DNA from: Chlorobiaceae bacterium
GTDB taxonomy: Bacteria; Bacteroidota; Ignavibacteria; UBA10030; SZUA-254
DNA: 58,872 nt
Assembly: GCA_013824245.1 (NCBI GenBank)
Contig: PNNN01000046.1
Coordinates: 1-58,872, forward strand
Direction: 5' to 3'
A program made the position numbers and the translations under genes. The notes below the pieces were generated by a model that searched no databases, had not been told where the DNA came from, and saw only the letters and a list, made by a program, of their open reading frames with translations. Below, piece by piece: positions 19,345 to 27,853 of the stretch (positions are counted from its first letter, which is position 1; every line of letters starts with the position of its first letter).

Positions 19345-20739
19345 ATGAGACACTTATTAAAATTTTTTATAATCCTCGTTACATTGGTTCTGTTTTCTTC
19401 GCTTCTTATAGCCCAACCGAAGTATCGAACATTCAATCAAAATTCACTCTCCGATAAAAAAGCGAAAGCAGGAAAAGTTCTCAGCAATACAGTCAGTTTT
19501 GTTTTCACAAACGACAGTACCGGCATACCTGTCAATAGTCTTCACGCACGTATCAATTCCAGAATAATTAGTGTCATAGATAATGGCGGCTTCACAACAA
19601 TCGATATCAACGAAAAAGGAAAAGTTATAAATGCCACTGGAAAAACCATACTTGCCGGTGAGTCGGTAACATTATCTTTCAATCTTGAAAAGAAAGCTCC
19701 CGGCGCACAAGCAATTAAATGGTATTGGGATGTTGATGGTTCTCAGGTTGGCACGGTACGTTATCCTATTGCCGGAACCTATGCTCCAATTCAAAACCAG
19801 CCGAATGGCGGTAATATGTTAGAATATATTTACAAAAATATTATAACCAGACCGGCTGGGTTAGTTGTTGGCAATGTTACAGACACTTCCGGTGTTGGTT
19901 GGATTCGATACATGAAAGCCGATAAAAAATATTTCCCGCACACCGGTATTGCACGTTGTTTTGATGCGATAGCCACAGGATCAAGCAGAACAAAACCTTT
20001 CGATAAAGAAATTAAAAATCCTCACGTAAAGAAACATAATAATCGACTTCTCGGTGAGTTACATGCTCTAAAGCTTGCAATCATAGCGAACGATTCTGGC
20101 GCGACAGAACCGTTAGACACAACAGCGCTTGGCGATTTAATTTACAACGACTTTGCCAATCCAACCGATCCATGCAATGGATTTACACTGAGACAGGTTG
20201 CTGGATTTACCGACTCGGCATTAACATACTGCAATCATTTTGATTTGAATCCTGATCTCTACGCTCAACTTGATGCGACTATCGGTAAAATCAATAGCGC
20301 ATTCGATGGAGAATATATTGCGATATCATTTATCCCGTTCGTCCTTGCAGGTACCCACACTGTGGCTGAAGTGCCATTTATTCATCCTAATCCTTCTCCT
20401 GTACCGATGACAAGAAGAGTACCTCAGTTCTCAATTATCGATCAAGCTCCGGAACAATTTATATTAGCACAAAACTATCCTAATCCATTCAACCCCATAA
20501 CAACTATAGAGTTCAATCTCCCGGAACCGAGCATTGTAACACTCAAAGTCTATAATCTTCTCGGTCAGGTTGTTGCAACGTTGATTGAACATGAAGCAAT
20601 TGAAGATGGCGAACAATCGGTTGATTTTGATGCAAGTACTCTTACATCCGGTATATATTTTTATAAGATCGATGCACAGGGAACCGGTGAAAAACAGCAA
20701 CAGATTCACGCCGTGCGACGGATGATTCTTGTGAAGTAA
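19345..20739 (+). CDS. Secreted protein with T9SS type A sorting domain (YPNPFNP style)
   Basis: A signal peptide (MRHLLKFFIILVTLVLFSSLLIAQ) starts at an ATG with AAAGGA upstream. The body of about 350 residues is not recognised; it has beta-rich segments with an ESVTLSFNLEKKAPG stretch and a helical middle with two Asp/Cys-containing parts. The last 90 residues are a T9SS C-terminal domain: LAQNYPNPFNPITTIEFNLP, VTLKVYNLLGQVV, LTSGIYFYKI and RRMILVK. It is therefore exported and attached to, or released from, the cell surface by type IX secretion. A terminator follows at 20823. Confidence 0.85.
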   Translation: MRHLLKFFIILVTLVLFSSLLIAQPKYRTFNQNSLSDKKAKAGKVLSNTVSFVFTNDSTGIPVNSLHARINSRIISVIDNGGFTTIDINEKGKVINATGKTILAGESVTLSFNLEKKAPGAQAIKWYWDVDGSQVGTVRYPIAGTYAPIQNQPNGGNMLEYIYKNIITRPAGLVVGNVTDTSGVGWIRYMKADKKYFPHTGIARCFDAIATGSSRTKPFDKEIKNPHVKKHNNRLLGELHALKLAIIANDSGATEPLDTTALGDLIYNDFANPTDPCNGFTLRQVAGFTDSALTYCNHFDLNPDLYAQLDATIGKINSAFDGEYIAISFIPFVLAGTHTVAEVPFIHPNPSPVPMTRRVPQFSIIDQAPEQFILAQNYPNPFNPITTIEFNLPEPSIVTLKVYNLLGQVVATLIEHEAIEDGEQSVDFDASTLTSGIYFYKIDAQGTGEKQQQIHAVRRMILVK

Positions 20740-20822
20740 AGCGTATGTCTCATTCTGAAACAGTTGCCATGGATTGGTAACCGCTGAATGTAGAAAAGTA
20801 ATTTGTAGAAGATAGTAAAACG

Positions 20823-20850
20823 AAATCCCGGTCGATGATCGGGATTTTTT
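20823..20850 (+). terminator. Rho-independent terminator
   Basis: AAATCCCG (20823-20830) pairs with CGGGATTT (20840-20847) and is followed by a T-run. It ends the transcript of the T9SS cargo gene, about 85 bases after its stop. Confidence 0.8.
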
Positions 20851-21017
20851 ATTTACATCGTTTTAAACAGTTCTCTTAAGATGTGGTCCTGATTATTTTA
20901 TTTGGCAGCTTGGTGATCAATGCTTGATCTCTATGAATCCCGCGGAGATTAAAATTTTAATCTCATGTAGATATTCAAATTCGATTCTACAAAAATGGGA
21001 AATGCTTACTCAACATT

Positions 21018-21155
21018 GCTAACGATGCGTGGGATTATAGAATCTATGGAATGACAAAGCGGGGTGGCGAGCAGCAAGGTAGCTTGTCATGCCCGAAAGT
21101 TTTTATCGGGCATTCACTACTGGGTTCCCGCCACTTATGGGCAGATGCTGTTAGC
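21018..21155 (-). repeat. attC-like segment downstream of the minus-strand T9SS gene
   Basis: GCTAAC (21018-21023) and GTTAGC (21150-21155) are perfectly complementary and bracket 138 bases. The segment begins directly after the stop of the gene at 21166, as attC sites do in integron cassettes. The inner arms are not clearly complementary, and a dispersed hairpin sits inside, so the call is tentative. Confidence 0.3.
21086..21116. repeat. Dispersed hairpin repeat, copy 1
   Basis: ATGCCCGA (21089-21096) pairs with TCGGGCAT (21106-21113). A closely similar sequence (cccgaatgtttttgtcgg) lies at 26464-26482, so this is a repeated intergenic element. Confidence 0.6.
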
Positions 21156-21165
21156 GGTTAGGGCA

Positions 21166-22317
21166 TTATTGTTTCACTATTTTAGTTGTCCAGGTTTTAT
21201 TTTCTTGTTTTAATTTCAGTATGTAAATTCCGCTTGTGAAATTTGAAATGTCAATAGTTGTTTTGTCGGTTATTTTTAAGAGTTGTTGTCCAAGTATGGA
21301 ATAAACTTCGATGGAATAGTTTTTATGCGGGTTTGGAAGATTAAATTGAACTAAACTGTTTGAAGGGTTTGGGAAAATTGTTACACCTACAATATTTTCT
21401 GTTTCCTTAATTCCGGTTGCAGAAGTACGATAACGCAAAAATAGTTTATACACACCGCCAACCTTTTTATGATAATACATTTTTGATTGGTCGGTTGTTA
21501 GTGTTGGTGCTTCCGGAAAAAGTGATGAGGTGTAAATAATAGAAGGTAAGCTGAAAGTATCTGTTACATTTGTTCTTACTGAAGCACAAATTTCGGTTTT
21601 TGTGGGATCGCTTTTTAAAAATCTTGTATAATATAGTTCCATTTCATTTTTAGTAACGAAGGGGGCATAAACAACATAGTTTGTGTCATTAATATTTTGC
21701 ATAATGCCATCGGAGTTGATTAGTTTATTGAAGGTGGAATCGTTTTGCTTTTGTGCCACACCGAGTTTTGCTTCACAGGGAAGTCCAGAACAGCCAGAAT
21801 AGGTTGGAGTAAAATATGCGTTGCAATAATAAAGCAAATTCCCTTGATAATTGATGGCTGCGTCCATAATAATCCATCCGGGAATATAGATGTAAAATGT
21901 TCCGTGAACCCTACCAATATTTACTACATCTGTTCCGTTGAACGTGCCGTGAAAATAATTATCAAATTGAGAAGGGAAATCCCTTATTGATACCCAAAAG
22001 AAATTGTTAGCTGAGTCAGAAGAAGCAACGGCATCGAGTCTTGGAGTGATTGTTTGATTCGCCCCCGTAAGTGGTCCAGAATAGGTAAATGTAGAGTCAT
22101 TTACTTTAGTTGCATAATAAATGCTTGTTGTAATTCCATCATTTAAACTGTTGAAAAAAATATAATTACCATCGGCTGTTATGGAGGGTTCCATTGCATC
22201 AAAGGTCAATCCGTTTATGGTTACGGGAATTTCAGTCACAAATGTCGGGTAGGTCTGCGAAAAAGTTTGTTGACTTAGCATAGTCAGCATTGTCAGAATA
22301 AGAATGTTTGTTTTCAT
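21166..22317 (-). CDS. Secreted PD40-like propeller protein with Bacteroidia-style T9SS sorting domain
   Basis: The 383 residues begin with a signal peptide (MKTNILILTMLTMLSQQTFSQ). The body has repeats like PSITADGNYIFFNSLNDG and APTLTTDQSKMYYHK, resembling PD40/TolB propeller blades. The C-terminus is a T9SS domain of different style from the neighbour: IFPNPSNSLVQFNLP, YSIEVYSILGQQLL, FTSGIYILKLKQ and KIVKQ. That FPNPS form is typical of Flavobacteria/Sphingobacteria, while the gene at 19345 has YPNPFNP. It is bracketed by attC-like segments, suggesting acquisition by transfer. Function beyond surface export is unknown. Confidence 0.82.
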   Translation of the reverse strand: MKTNILILTMLTMLSQQTFSQTYPTFVTEIPVTINGLTFDAMEPSITADGNYIFFNSLNDGITTSIYYATKVNDSTFTYSGPLTGANQTITPRLDAVASSDSANNFFWVSIRDFPSQFDNYFHGTFNGTDVVNIGRVHGTFYIYIPGWIIMDAAINYQGNLLYYCNAYFTPTYSGCSGLPCEAKLGVAQKQNDSTFNKLINSDGIMQNINDTNYVVYAPFVTKNEMELYYTRFLKSDPTKTEICASVRTNVTDTFSLPSIIYTSSLFPEAPTLTTDQSKMYYHKKVGGVYKLFLRYRTSATGIKETENIVGVTIFPNPSNSLVQFNLPNPHKNYSIEVYSILGQQLLKITDKTTIDISNFTSGIYILKLKQENKTWTTKIVKQ

Positions 22318-22359
22318 TTACCTTACTGTTTTATATGTTGGTGTCGTCTTTATACCTTA

Positions 22360-22544
22360 CCACTAACTTCCCGACCTGCTTTTAATCGGGACGGAGCGAA
22401 TGTCTGCGGAACGTTTCGCATAAAAATGACGTACCGTTGCGAACTAGTATAGATAAATTTCCTGTGAGCAACGGTATGTTCTATTGAGCAGGACGTTTGA
22501 TTTAATTTTGATAAATTCTGATTCATTTTATGCGTGTTATACGT
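22360..22544 (-). repeat. attC-like segment between the two minus-strand accessory genes
   Basis: On the minus strand it opens with a GTATAAC motif shortly after the lipoprotein stop and closes with GTTAGTG about 45 bases before the next gene. An inner stem pairs TACCGTTGC (22432-22440) with GCAACGGTA (22468-22476). At about 185 bases it is long for attC, and it contains a copy of a dispersed repeat found at 5825, so the evidence is mixed. Confidence 0.25.
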
Positions 22545-22575
22545 TCGTTGGTTTGCGTGACTTTTTCGATCTTAT

Positions 22576-22968
22576 TCATTTTACAATCAAAGAGTCCCTG
22601 AGGATACTACCATCTGGTTGGTGAATATTTATGAAATACCAACCTTGTTGTGTTAACACTACATTGTATTGTTTATCATTCAAATAGACCATTACATCAG
22701 GACAAACACTATTTTGGGTTCGTTGCCCCCAAACAGTTAAGTCGAGTTGAAGAGGTTTTTTTATGTCTTCGAATCGACAAAAAGAATGGCAACCATCTGG
22801 ACCAATCGTACCAAACAAATGAATAGTGATAGTATCACCAGTTGCGCCGAATGATTGATGGCTAATGCTGTCAACCTTTACAATGAACTGAATCGGTTGT
22901 TTATCTGGTTCAGTACTACAACCAAATAGCAAGGTGATGCTCAATAAAACAGGATATATCCATTTCAT
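22576..22968 (-). CDS. Small lipoprotein of unknown function
   Basis: The start at 22968 is set by an AGGGGAA box and by the signal peptide, giving 130 residues. MKWIYPVLLSITLLFGCST has a lipobox LFGC, so Cys-17 would be lipidated. The mature part is a small beta-rich domain with a GPDGCHSFCRFEDI segment whose cysteines may pair, and it ends DGSILRDSLIVK. No family is recognised. It sits between two attC-like segments and reads in the same direction as the T9SS gene downstream, like genes in a cassette array. Confidence 0.7.
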   Translation of the reverse strand: MKWIYPVLLSITLLFGCSTEPDKQPIQFIVKVDSISHQSFGATGDTITIHLFGTIGPDGCHSFCRFEDIKKPLQLDLTVWGQRTQNSVCPDVMVYLNDKQYNVVLTQQGWYFINIHQPDGSILRDSLIVK

Positions 22969-23008
22969 TCTGTTCCCCTTCAAAATATGTATTAAGCAGA
23001 CCAATGAC

Positions 23009-23117
23009 GCATAACGCTGCGCGGGAAGTCTCCCTCCTTCGTTGGGATAAACTCCGTGAGGGCGAACGTTCCGCCTTTTTGGGCGGAACGATTCGAGCGC
23101 ACGCATTGCGTTAGTAC
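23009..23117 (-). repeat. attC-like segment upstream of the lipoprotein gene
   Basis: TAACGC (23012-23017) and GCGTTA (23108-23113) are complementary, and the arms continue with TGCG/CGCA. Inside is a hairpin CGTTCCGCC/GGCGGAACG near 23070-23092. At 109 bases it fits attC size. It ends about 40 bases before the lipoprotein start, as attC sites do relative to the next cassette gene. Confidence 0.4.
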
Positions 23118-23328
23118 GCTTTTTCTTTCAGTTTATTCATCTAATATTTTATATTCTTCTTTTATCGCAAGCTCATCATCATACTCACGCACTCCATCAT
23201 CTCTTTATTATAAAGTCCTTATGCGTGAGTTCCCTTGTTTCTACCCATCAAAATCGTAGTACGCAAAGTATAAAAGATGTGGGAAAATGTCAAATCAAAT
23301 TTATGCCATTTTCGTGTTCAAGCTAAAA

Positions 23329-23377
23329 AACCTTGCGAAGGTTTCTTTAGAAGAACGATGTCAACCTTCGCAAGGTT
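23329..23377. repeat. Inverted repeat pair of 15 bases
   Basis: AACCTTGCGAAGGTT (23329-23343) and AACCTTCGCAAGGTT (23363-23377) are perfect reverse complements, separated by 19 bases. Each is itself nearly palindromic. The pair resembles a small palindromic mobile repeat; no encoded protein is linked to it. Confidence 0.65.
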
Positions 23378-23476
23378 CAAATACAGCCACCTTCAAAATT
23401 TGTTTATTTTTGAGGGGTCAAGATCGCTACCTGCAATAACAAGCCAATTTGGGCATTATGCTTATTTGAATCGTCG

Positions 23477-23602
23477 CAATTCATTCATGCATCGTGGCAA
23501 TGCATGTATGTTTTGTCGCAATACAATTATGTTCTGCCTCAATGCAGTCATGCTCTTCGGCAATTCATTTATGCTTTGTCTCAGTTCAGTTGTGTTCTTT
23601 CT
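23477..23602 (+). repeat. Six degenerate 21-base tandem units
   Basis: Units start at 23477, 23498, 23519, 23540, 23561 and 23582, each beginning CAAT or CAGT and carrying a central ATG- or GTG-like core. A weaker seventh may precede them at 23456. There are no unique spacers, so it is not a CRISPR. In one frame it would encode seven-residue repeats (RNSFMHR, GNACMFC and so on). Confidence 0.75.
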
Positions 23603-23687
23603 TCAAACAGTTATATCAAAAGCAATAACTTATAATTTATAACTCATAACTCATAAAAATTGCATTTCTCTCAAATATTTCTAATCT

Positions 23688-23741
23688 TTTCAATCATTAT
23701 AATTATTTTAATCAACACAATTATTTCAATCATTACAATCA
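23688..23741 (+). repeat. Three 18-base tandem units before the HD-domain gene
   Basis: Units at 23688, 23706 and 23724 share TTT-AATCA-CAAT-type sequence (for example tttcaatcattataatta) and stop six bases before the ATG at 23748. They occupy the position of the promoter and leader of that gene. Confidence 0.65.
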
Positions 23742-23747
23742 ATCAAT

Positions 23748-24296
23748 ATGAACAGACAAGATGCTTTATCTCTCTTAAAAGAATACACAAAAAATGAAGC
23801 GTTGTTAAAACATATGTACGCGGTTGAAGCCGCGATGCGAGCTTATGCAAAATATTTTGGTGAAGATGAGGAGAAGTGGGGGATAGTCGGCTTACTGCAC
23901 GACTTCGATTATGAAAAATATCCAAACGCGCCCGATCATCCGCTCAAAGGTTCTGAGATTTTGAAAGAGAAAGGTTATCCCGAAGATGTTCGTATCGCAA
24001 TTCTCGGTCATGCAACATACAGCGGAGTTCCGCGCGATACGCGAATGGCAAAAACTCTTTATGCTGTCGATGAATTATGCGGATTTATTATGGCATGTTC
24101 GCTCGTCCGCCCGAATAAAATCTCCGATCTGCAACCCTCGTCCGTCAAAAAGAAATTGAAAGACAAAAGTTTCGCCGCCAACGTGAACAGGGAAGATATT
24201 CTGAAGGGAACCGAGGAATTAAATTTACAACTCGATGAACATATTCAGTTTGTCATCGATGCGATGAAAACAATATCGCCGGAACTTGGATTGTAG
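23748..24296 (+). CDS. HD-domain phosphohydrolase
   Basis: The 182 residues form a small HD domain: the first histidine is in LLKHMYAVEAAM (about 22), the HD pair in VGLLHDFDYEKYP (about 53-54), and further metal ligands in AILGHATYSG and YAVDELCGF. Such stand-alone proteins probably hydrolyse nucleotides or phosphoesters; the substrate is not known. No Shine-Dalgarno sequence is visible, and the AT-rich 18-base repeats lie immediately upstream. It is isolated from other plus-strand genes. Confidence 0.85.
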   Translation: MNRQDALSLLKEYTKNEALLKHMYAVEAAMRAYAKYFGEDEEKWGIVGLLHDFDYEKYPNAPDHPLKGSEILKEKGYPEDVRIAILGHATYSGVPRDTRMAKTLYAVDELCGFIMACSLVRPNKISDLQPSSVKKKLKDKSFAANVNREDILKGTEELNLQLDEHIQFVIDAMKTISPELGL

Positions 24297-24423
24297 CCGC
24301 TAGACGAGTCATCGACAGACTTCATATCTGCGATGTCGGCATACGAGCGCGACCGTGAAGGCGTTGTCCTGAGGACTTTGTCCGACGAATCGCGGCTACA
24401 CTTGGTGGTCACGAACTATTGGT

Positions 24424-25347
24424 TTAAAAGAAATCGACATTAAATCCCGCACCAATTGTTTCTAACCGCTGGTCGTAATATTCACCAAACATATGCCTGC
24501 CGCTGTAATATGAAATGTAAATGTTGATTCCTTTGCCATACGGATCGCCAATCTTGAATCCCACTTCTGCATGGTGCGACGGAAAATATTTCGGCGCACC
24601 CGTCATATTCATAGTGTATGAAATGAACGGAGATATATTTTGTTTGAAGATGCTCAAGTTCAAACGTGATGTTGTAAATTCAATACCCGCCAAGCCCGCA
24701 AGTCGTTTAAATTCAGCGGGTCGGTTTAGAGTTGAATAAGAAATTCCGCCATAGTAACGCAATTGCTCCATTCCATAATTAAGATGATGAAGTAATACAA
24801 GCTCACCAAGGTCACGTGTGAACGGAATAGGACCACCTATTTTTGTCCAATCGCGCGGATAAGTATGAATCCAATAATTACCGTCGGCAAGATGCGCGCT
24901 GTGATGAAATATCCGCAGACGCGCCATCGGTTTGCTGAATGAATCTGTTCCAGCAACTGTAATATTCCCGCCGAAGAATCCATCTATCGCATCGATCTGC
25001 AGATAAAGTCCTTTAGAATCTTTTACATATGCGTAAGCGAAGAAGTCAATTCCCACTCTGAAAATTAAATTATTATTCACAGGTCTATATTCAATAAGAT
25101 CGATCGTATTCCCAAGTTCAACCTTCATTTCAGCTCTGTCAAGAAACCGAACCAAACCAACCCGCGGTTCATCGATATTTGTTTTCAATGGTGGAAATTG
25201 CAAACCGGCAGGGAAGAGATTGAAAATCGAAGAAGATTCCGGTTGAGCATTCTCCTTGACAGTCTGTGAATATGCTTGCGAGTTTATGATATTCAGAAAG
25301 ATAATGTAAATTATTGGTTTCAGATATTTTAATCGTATCTTTTGCAA
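24424..25347 (-). CDS. DUF1207-like outer-membrane protein
   Basis: This 307-residue protein has an N-terminal signal segment (YIIFLNIINSQAYSQ). It then shows the DUF1207 pattern: LFPAGLQFPPLKTNIDEPR, a beta-rich core, ARLRIFHHSAHLADG and alternating hydrophobic strands ending in YYSGRHMFGEYYDQR and a terminal aromatic (FF). This suggests an outer-membrane barrel or a protein tightly bound to it. Function unknown. It is divergent from the barrel gene at 25468, with a 120-base shared promoter region. Confidence 0.75.
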   Translation of the reverse strand: MQKIRLKYLKPIIYIIFLNIINSQAYSQTVKENAQPESSSIFNLFPAGLQFPPLKTNIDEPRVGLVRFLDRAEMKVELGNTIDLIEYRPVNNNLIFRVGIDFFAYAYVKDSKGLYLQIDAIDGFFGGNITVAGTDSFSKPMARLRIFHHSAHLADGNYWIHTYPRDWTKIGGPIPFTRDLGELVLLHHLNYGMEQLRYYGGISYSTLNRPAEFKRLAGLAGIEFTTSRLNLSIFKQNISPFISYTMNMTGAPKYFPSHHAEVGFKIGDPYGKGINIYISYYSGRHMFGEYYDQRLETIGAGFNVDFF

Positions 25348-25467
25348 ATTAACTCCGTAAAATAATTCGTTAATATAATGAATTTGTGTACGAAAAAGAA
25401 TATTTTGGAACTGAGCGGATATTTTAATACATTTTCCAAAATGAAAATATTTATTAGGAGAACTGAA

Positions 25468-26241
25468 ATGAAACGATTGATATTAATAACCGGATTGATC
25501 TTTATCTTTTTCATCCCTCTATTATCGCAAGATGAAGAAGAAGTACCAACACCTCCGCGCAGGTCTGCGCCGGCAAAAATTGGTGGTGCGGGTGGATTCA
25601 CACAAAACCTGCTCTTCTTGAATCTTGATCCGATTAACGAATATCTTGCGCTCAGCGGTGCGGCAAAATTCGATAAACAACCGATGTTATTACTTGGCGG
25701 ACAGGGTTACGGATACATCATGCTTGTGCAGAATCTTCGCATAGGCGGACTTGGTGCAAGCGGAACAATGAAAAGCGCTTCGATTGATACAGGTATTTAT
25801 CCAAACATGAGGCGCGATGTTGAACTCTCAGTTGGCTTTGGTGGAATGACTATAGAATATGTTTTACCGATTGTACCGCGACTTGATATTTCAGCAGGCA
25901 TTATGCTCGGCGCTGGTTCCACAACTTTAAAAATATGGCGCAATCAAGATCCAAATAAAATCTGGAATGATATTTGGAATGAATATGGAAACAATTATAC
26001 TTCATCGGGGGATTATGCACGCACACTGAAGGGTGCATTCTTTATTTATCAACCGCAGGTCAATATTGAATATGCGGTGTTTCGATGGGTTGGAATTCGA
26101 GTTGGTGTTGCATATAACGGTATGTCGGCTCCGGATTGGAAATTAGATGATAAGTACGATCTCATCGGTGTTCCCTCAAACATCAGCGGCAAGGGCTTGA
26201 TGATTAACGGTGGAATATTCCTCGGCACATTCCTTTTCTAA
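25468..26241 (+). CDS. Exported beta-rich protein, probable outer-membrane barrel
   Basis: The start at 25468 is chosen over upstream in-frame starts because TTAGGAGAACTGAA precedes it and a signal peptide follows (MKRLILITGLIFIFFIPLLSQ). The 257-residue product has a DEEEVPTPPRR linker and then glycine-rich amphipathic strands (LLLGGQGYGYIM, LRIGGLGASG, VELSVGFGGMTIEY) and ends in Phe, as barrel proteins do. No named family is recognised. Confidence 0.75.
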   Translation: MKRLILITGLIFIFFIPLLSQDEEEVPTPPRRSAPAKIGGAGGFTQNLLFLNLDPINEYLALSGAAKFDKQPMLLLGGQGYGYIMLVQNLRIGGLGASGTMKSASIDTGIYPNMRRDVELSVGFGGMTIEYVLPIVPRLDISAGIMLGAGSTTLKIWRNQDPNKIWNDIWNEYGNNYTSSGDYARTLKGAFFIYQPQVNIEYAVFRWVGIRVGVAYNGMSAPDWKLDDKYDLIGVPSNISGKGLMINGGIFLGTFLF

Positions 26242-26619
26242 ATTAGATAATATTGGCAATTCGGAAATATTGTCTGTCTGAGCGCAGTGAGTCCTGTCAT
26301 TAGACAGGGCGAACGGAGTCGAAGACTGAAGAGCGATGAGTCCTGTCGATAAACTTACTGAGCGGGTTTCTGGATTCCCACTAAGAGCGTGTGGGAATGA
26401 TAAATAATTAAATGAGAGCGATACTTGTTGACTTTGGAATGACCAAACTGAACTACTTGTCATTCCCGAATGTTTTTGTCGGCATGCCTGCCGAAGCGGC
26501 ACGCAGCCAGGGAATCCAGATATTAGAAAAATCTATTTAAAGCGAACCATAAAGATTCACATATTGGGAGTCCATAATACACCGATCTTTCTCTCTGGTT
26601 CCAAATGCGGTAAGAAGGT
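26242..26619. repeat. Intergenic mosaic of dispersed repeats
   Basis: Holds a hairpin CCTGTC/GACAGG (26294-26309), the second copy of the dispersed cccgaa..tcgg repeat (about 26458-26488), and repeated phrases such as gattccc. No gene is supported. Confidence 0.5.
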
Positions 26620-27714
26620 TCATTTATTTCCTCTGAGCAATTCTTTTAACTTCTCCACAAATATTTGATTTTGTTCCATTGTCCCGATTGTTACGCGGAT
26701 ACATTGCGGCAACCCGAACGCCTTTAATGGACGGACGATGATTCCTTTCTGCAACAATCCTTGATAGATTCGGTTCACTTCATTTTCATCCTTGAATACT
26801 ATCGTTACAAAGTTAGCATGAGAAGGAATTACATGCAGATGAAGATCGCGTAGTGCATCGGGGAGAAATTTTAATCCTTTATTATTTAATTCAACAGCAC
26901 GTTTTACAAATTCGATATCGTCGAGTGCGGCAAGTCCCGCAACTTGAGCTAACAAACTCGGTTCGAACGGCAATTTAACTTTCATCAGATTCGTTATGAG
27001 ATTATCATGCGCAAAACCGTATCCAAGCCGTAACCCGGCGAGTCCGTAAATTTTAGAAAATGTTCGAAGCGTAATTACATTATCATAACGGTATTGCATT
27101 GAATCGGGGTAATCGGGAATATGCTGTGCATATTCAAAGTAAGCTTCGTCGAGTATAATTAAAGTGCGCTCAGGAATTTTCTTATAGAAAACATCGAACT
27201 CTTGCTTGCTGAAAATTGTGCCTGTAGGATTGTTTGGATTTGCTAAGTAAACAATTTTTGTATGGGCGTTCACTTGCTTTGCCAGAGCAGGAAGATCGTA
27301 ATGCCAATCGCGATACGGCACTGTCCGGTATTTTACACCGCGGGATCGTGCTAATACTTGGAAGCCGATAAACGCCGCCTCTGTCGTCAACACTTCATCA
27401 TCATCACATAGAAAAGTGCGGATGATAAATGACATAATTCCATCGGAACCGTTTCCAACAATGACGTTATCAATTTTCAGATTATATAATTTTGCAAGCT
27501 TTACTCTTAAATCATATCCGCCGTTCGGATAGAAATTTACTTCGTTGATCTGTTTTTTAATCGCCGCAATTGCAAGAGGCGAAGCGCCCATCGGATTTTC
27601 ATTGGATGCTAACTTGATAACTTCTTTTACGCCATATTCACGTTGAACTTCGTCTATTGGTTTCCCGGGTTTATAAGGTTGTAACGATTCTATATAAGGT
27701 GGAACTAAAGGCAT
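26620..27714 (-). CDS. hisC: Histidinol-phosphate aminotransferase
   Basis: This 364-residue fold-type I PLP enzyme has SNENPMGASP near 37, YLANPNNPTGT near 163-173, DEAYFEY, and the PLP lysine in TLRTFSKIYGLAGLRLGYG near 220; the phosphate-binding arginines lie in that segment and near the C-terminus (CIRVTIGT). It converts imidazole-acetol phosphate to histidinol phosphate with glutamate. It lies alone, without other his genes, so it could equally transaminate aromatic amino-acid precursors, as some HisC proteins do. Confidence 0.9.
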   Translation of the reverse strand: MPLVPPYIESLQPYKPGKPIDEVQREYGVKEVIKLASNENPMGASPLAIAAIKKQINEVNFYPNGGYDLRVKLAKLYNLKIDNVIVGNGSDGIMSFIIRTFLCDDDEVLTTEAAFIGFQVLARSRGVKYRTVPYRDWHYDLPALAKQVNAHTKIVYLANPNNPTGTIFSKQEFDVFYKKIPERTLIILDEAYFEYAQHIPDYPDSMQYRYDNVITLRTFSKIYGLAGLRLGYGFAHDNLITNLMKVKLPFEPSLLAQVAGLAALDDIEFVKRAVELNNKGLKFLPDALRDLHLHVIPSHANFVTIVFKDENEVNRIYQGLLQKGIIVRPLKAFGLPQCIRVTIGTMEQNQIFVEKLKELLRGNK

Positions 27715-27853
27715 AACAGTATCATTCAGGTCTGTTTAGGATATTTTTTGTGTCAAAAGATAAGAAAGTGATAACTCAAAATCAATTATCGCTTTGGATA
27801 TAATTAACAATTTCCTTACTTTTCAACCAATGAGTTTTAATGAAAGGAGAAAG

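Larger units (their letters stand above)
20740..21165. other. Intergenic region with terminator, dispersed repeat and attC-like segment
   Basis: Contains the terminator at 20823-20850, a hairpin of a dispersed repeat (21086-21116) and an attC-like bracket (21018-21155). No gene is seen. Confidence 0.6.
22969..23747. other. Intergenic region built of several short repeat families
   Basis: From left to right it holds an attC-like segment, a 15-base inverted repeat pair, six 21-base tandem units and three 18-base tandem units running into the next start codon. An open frame at 23277-23642 spans the 21-base array but has no ribosome binding site or family resemblance, so I do not call it a gene. 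Confidence 0.6.

Noticed and set aside
23477-23602. CRISPR array
   Set aside because: Units are directly tandem with no unique spacers, and no cas gene is present.
23277-23642. 121-residue open frame over the 21-base repeat array
   Set aside because: No ribosome binding site or recognisable domain; the frame is open because the repeat length is a multiple of three.
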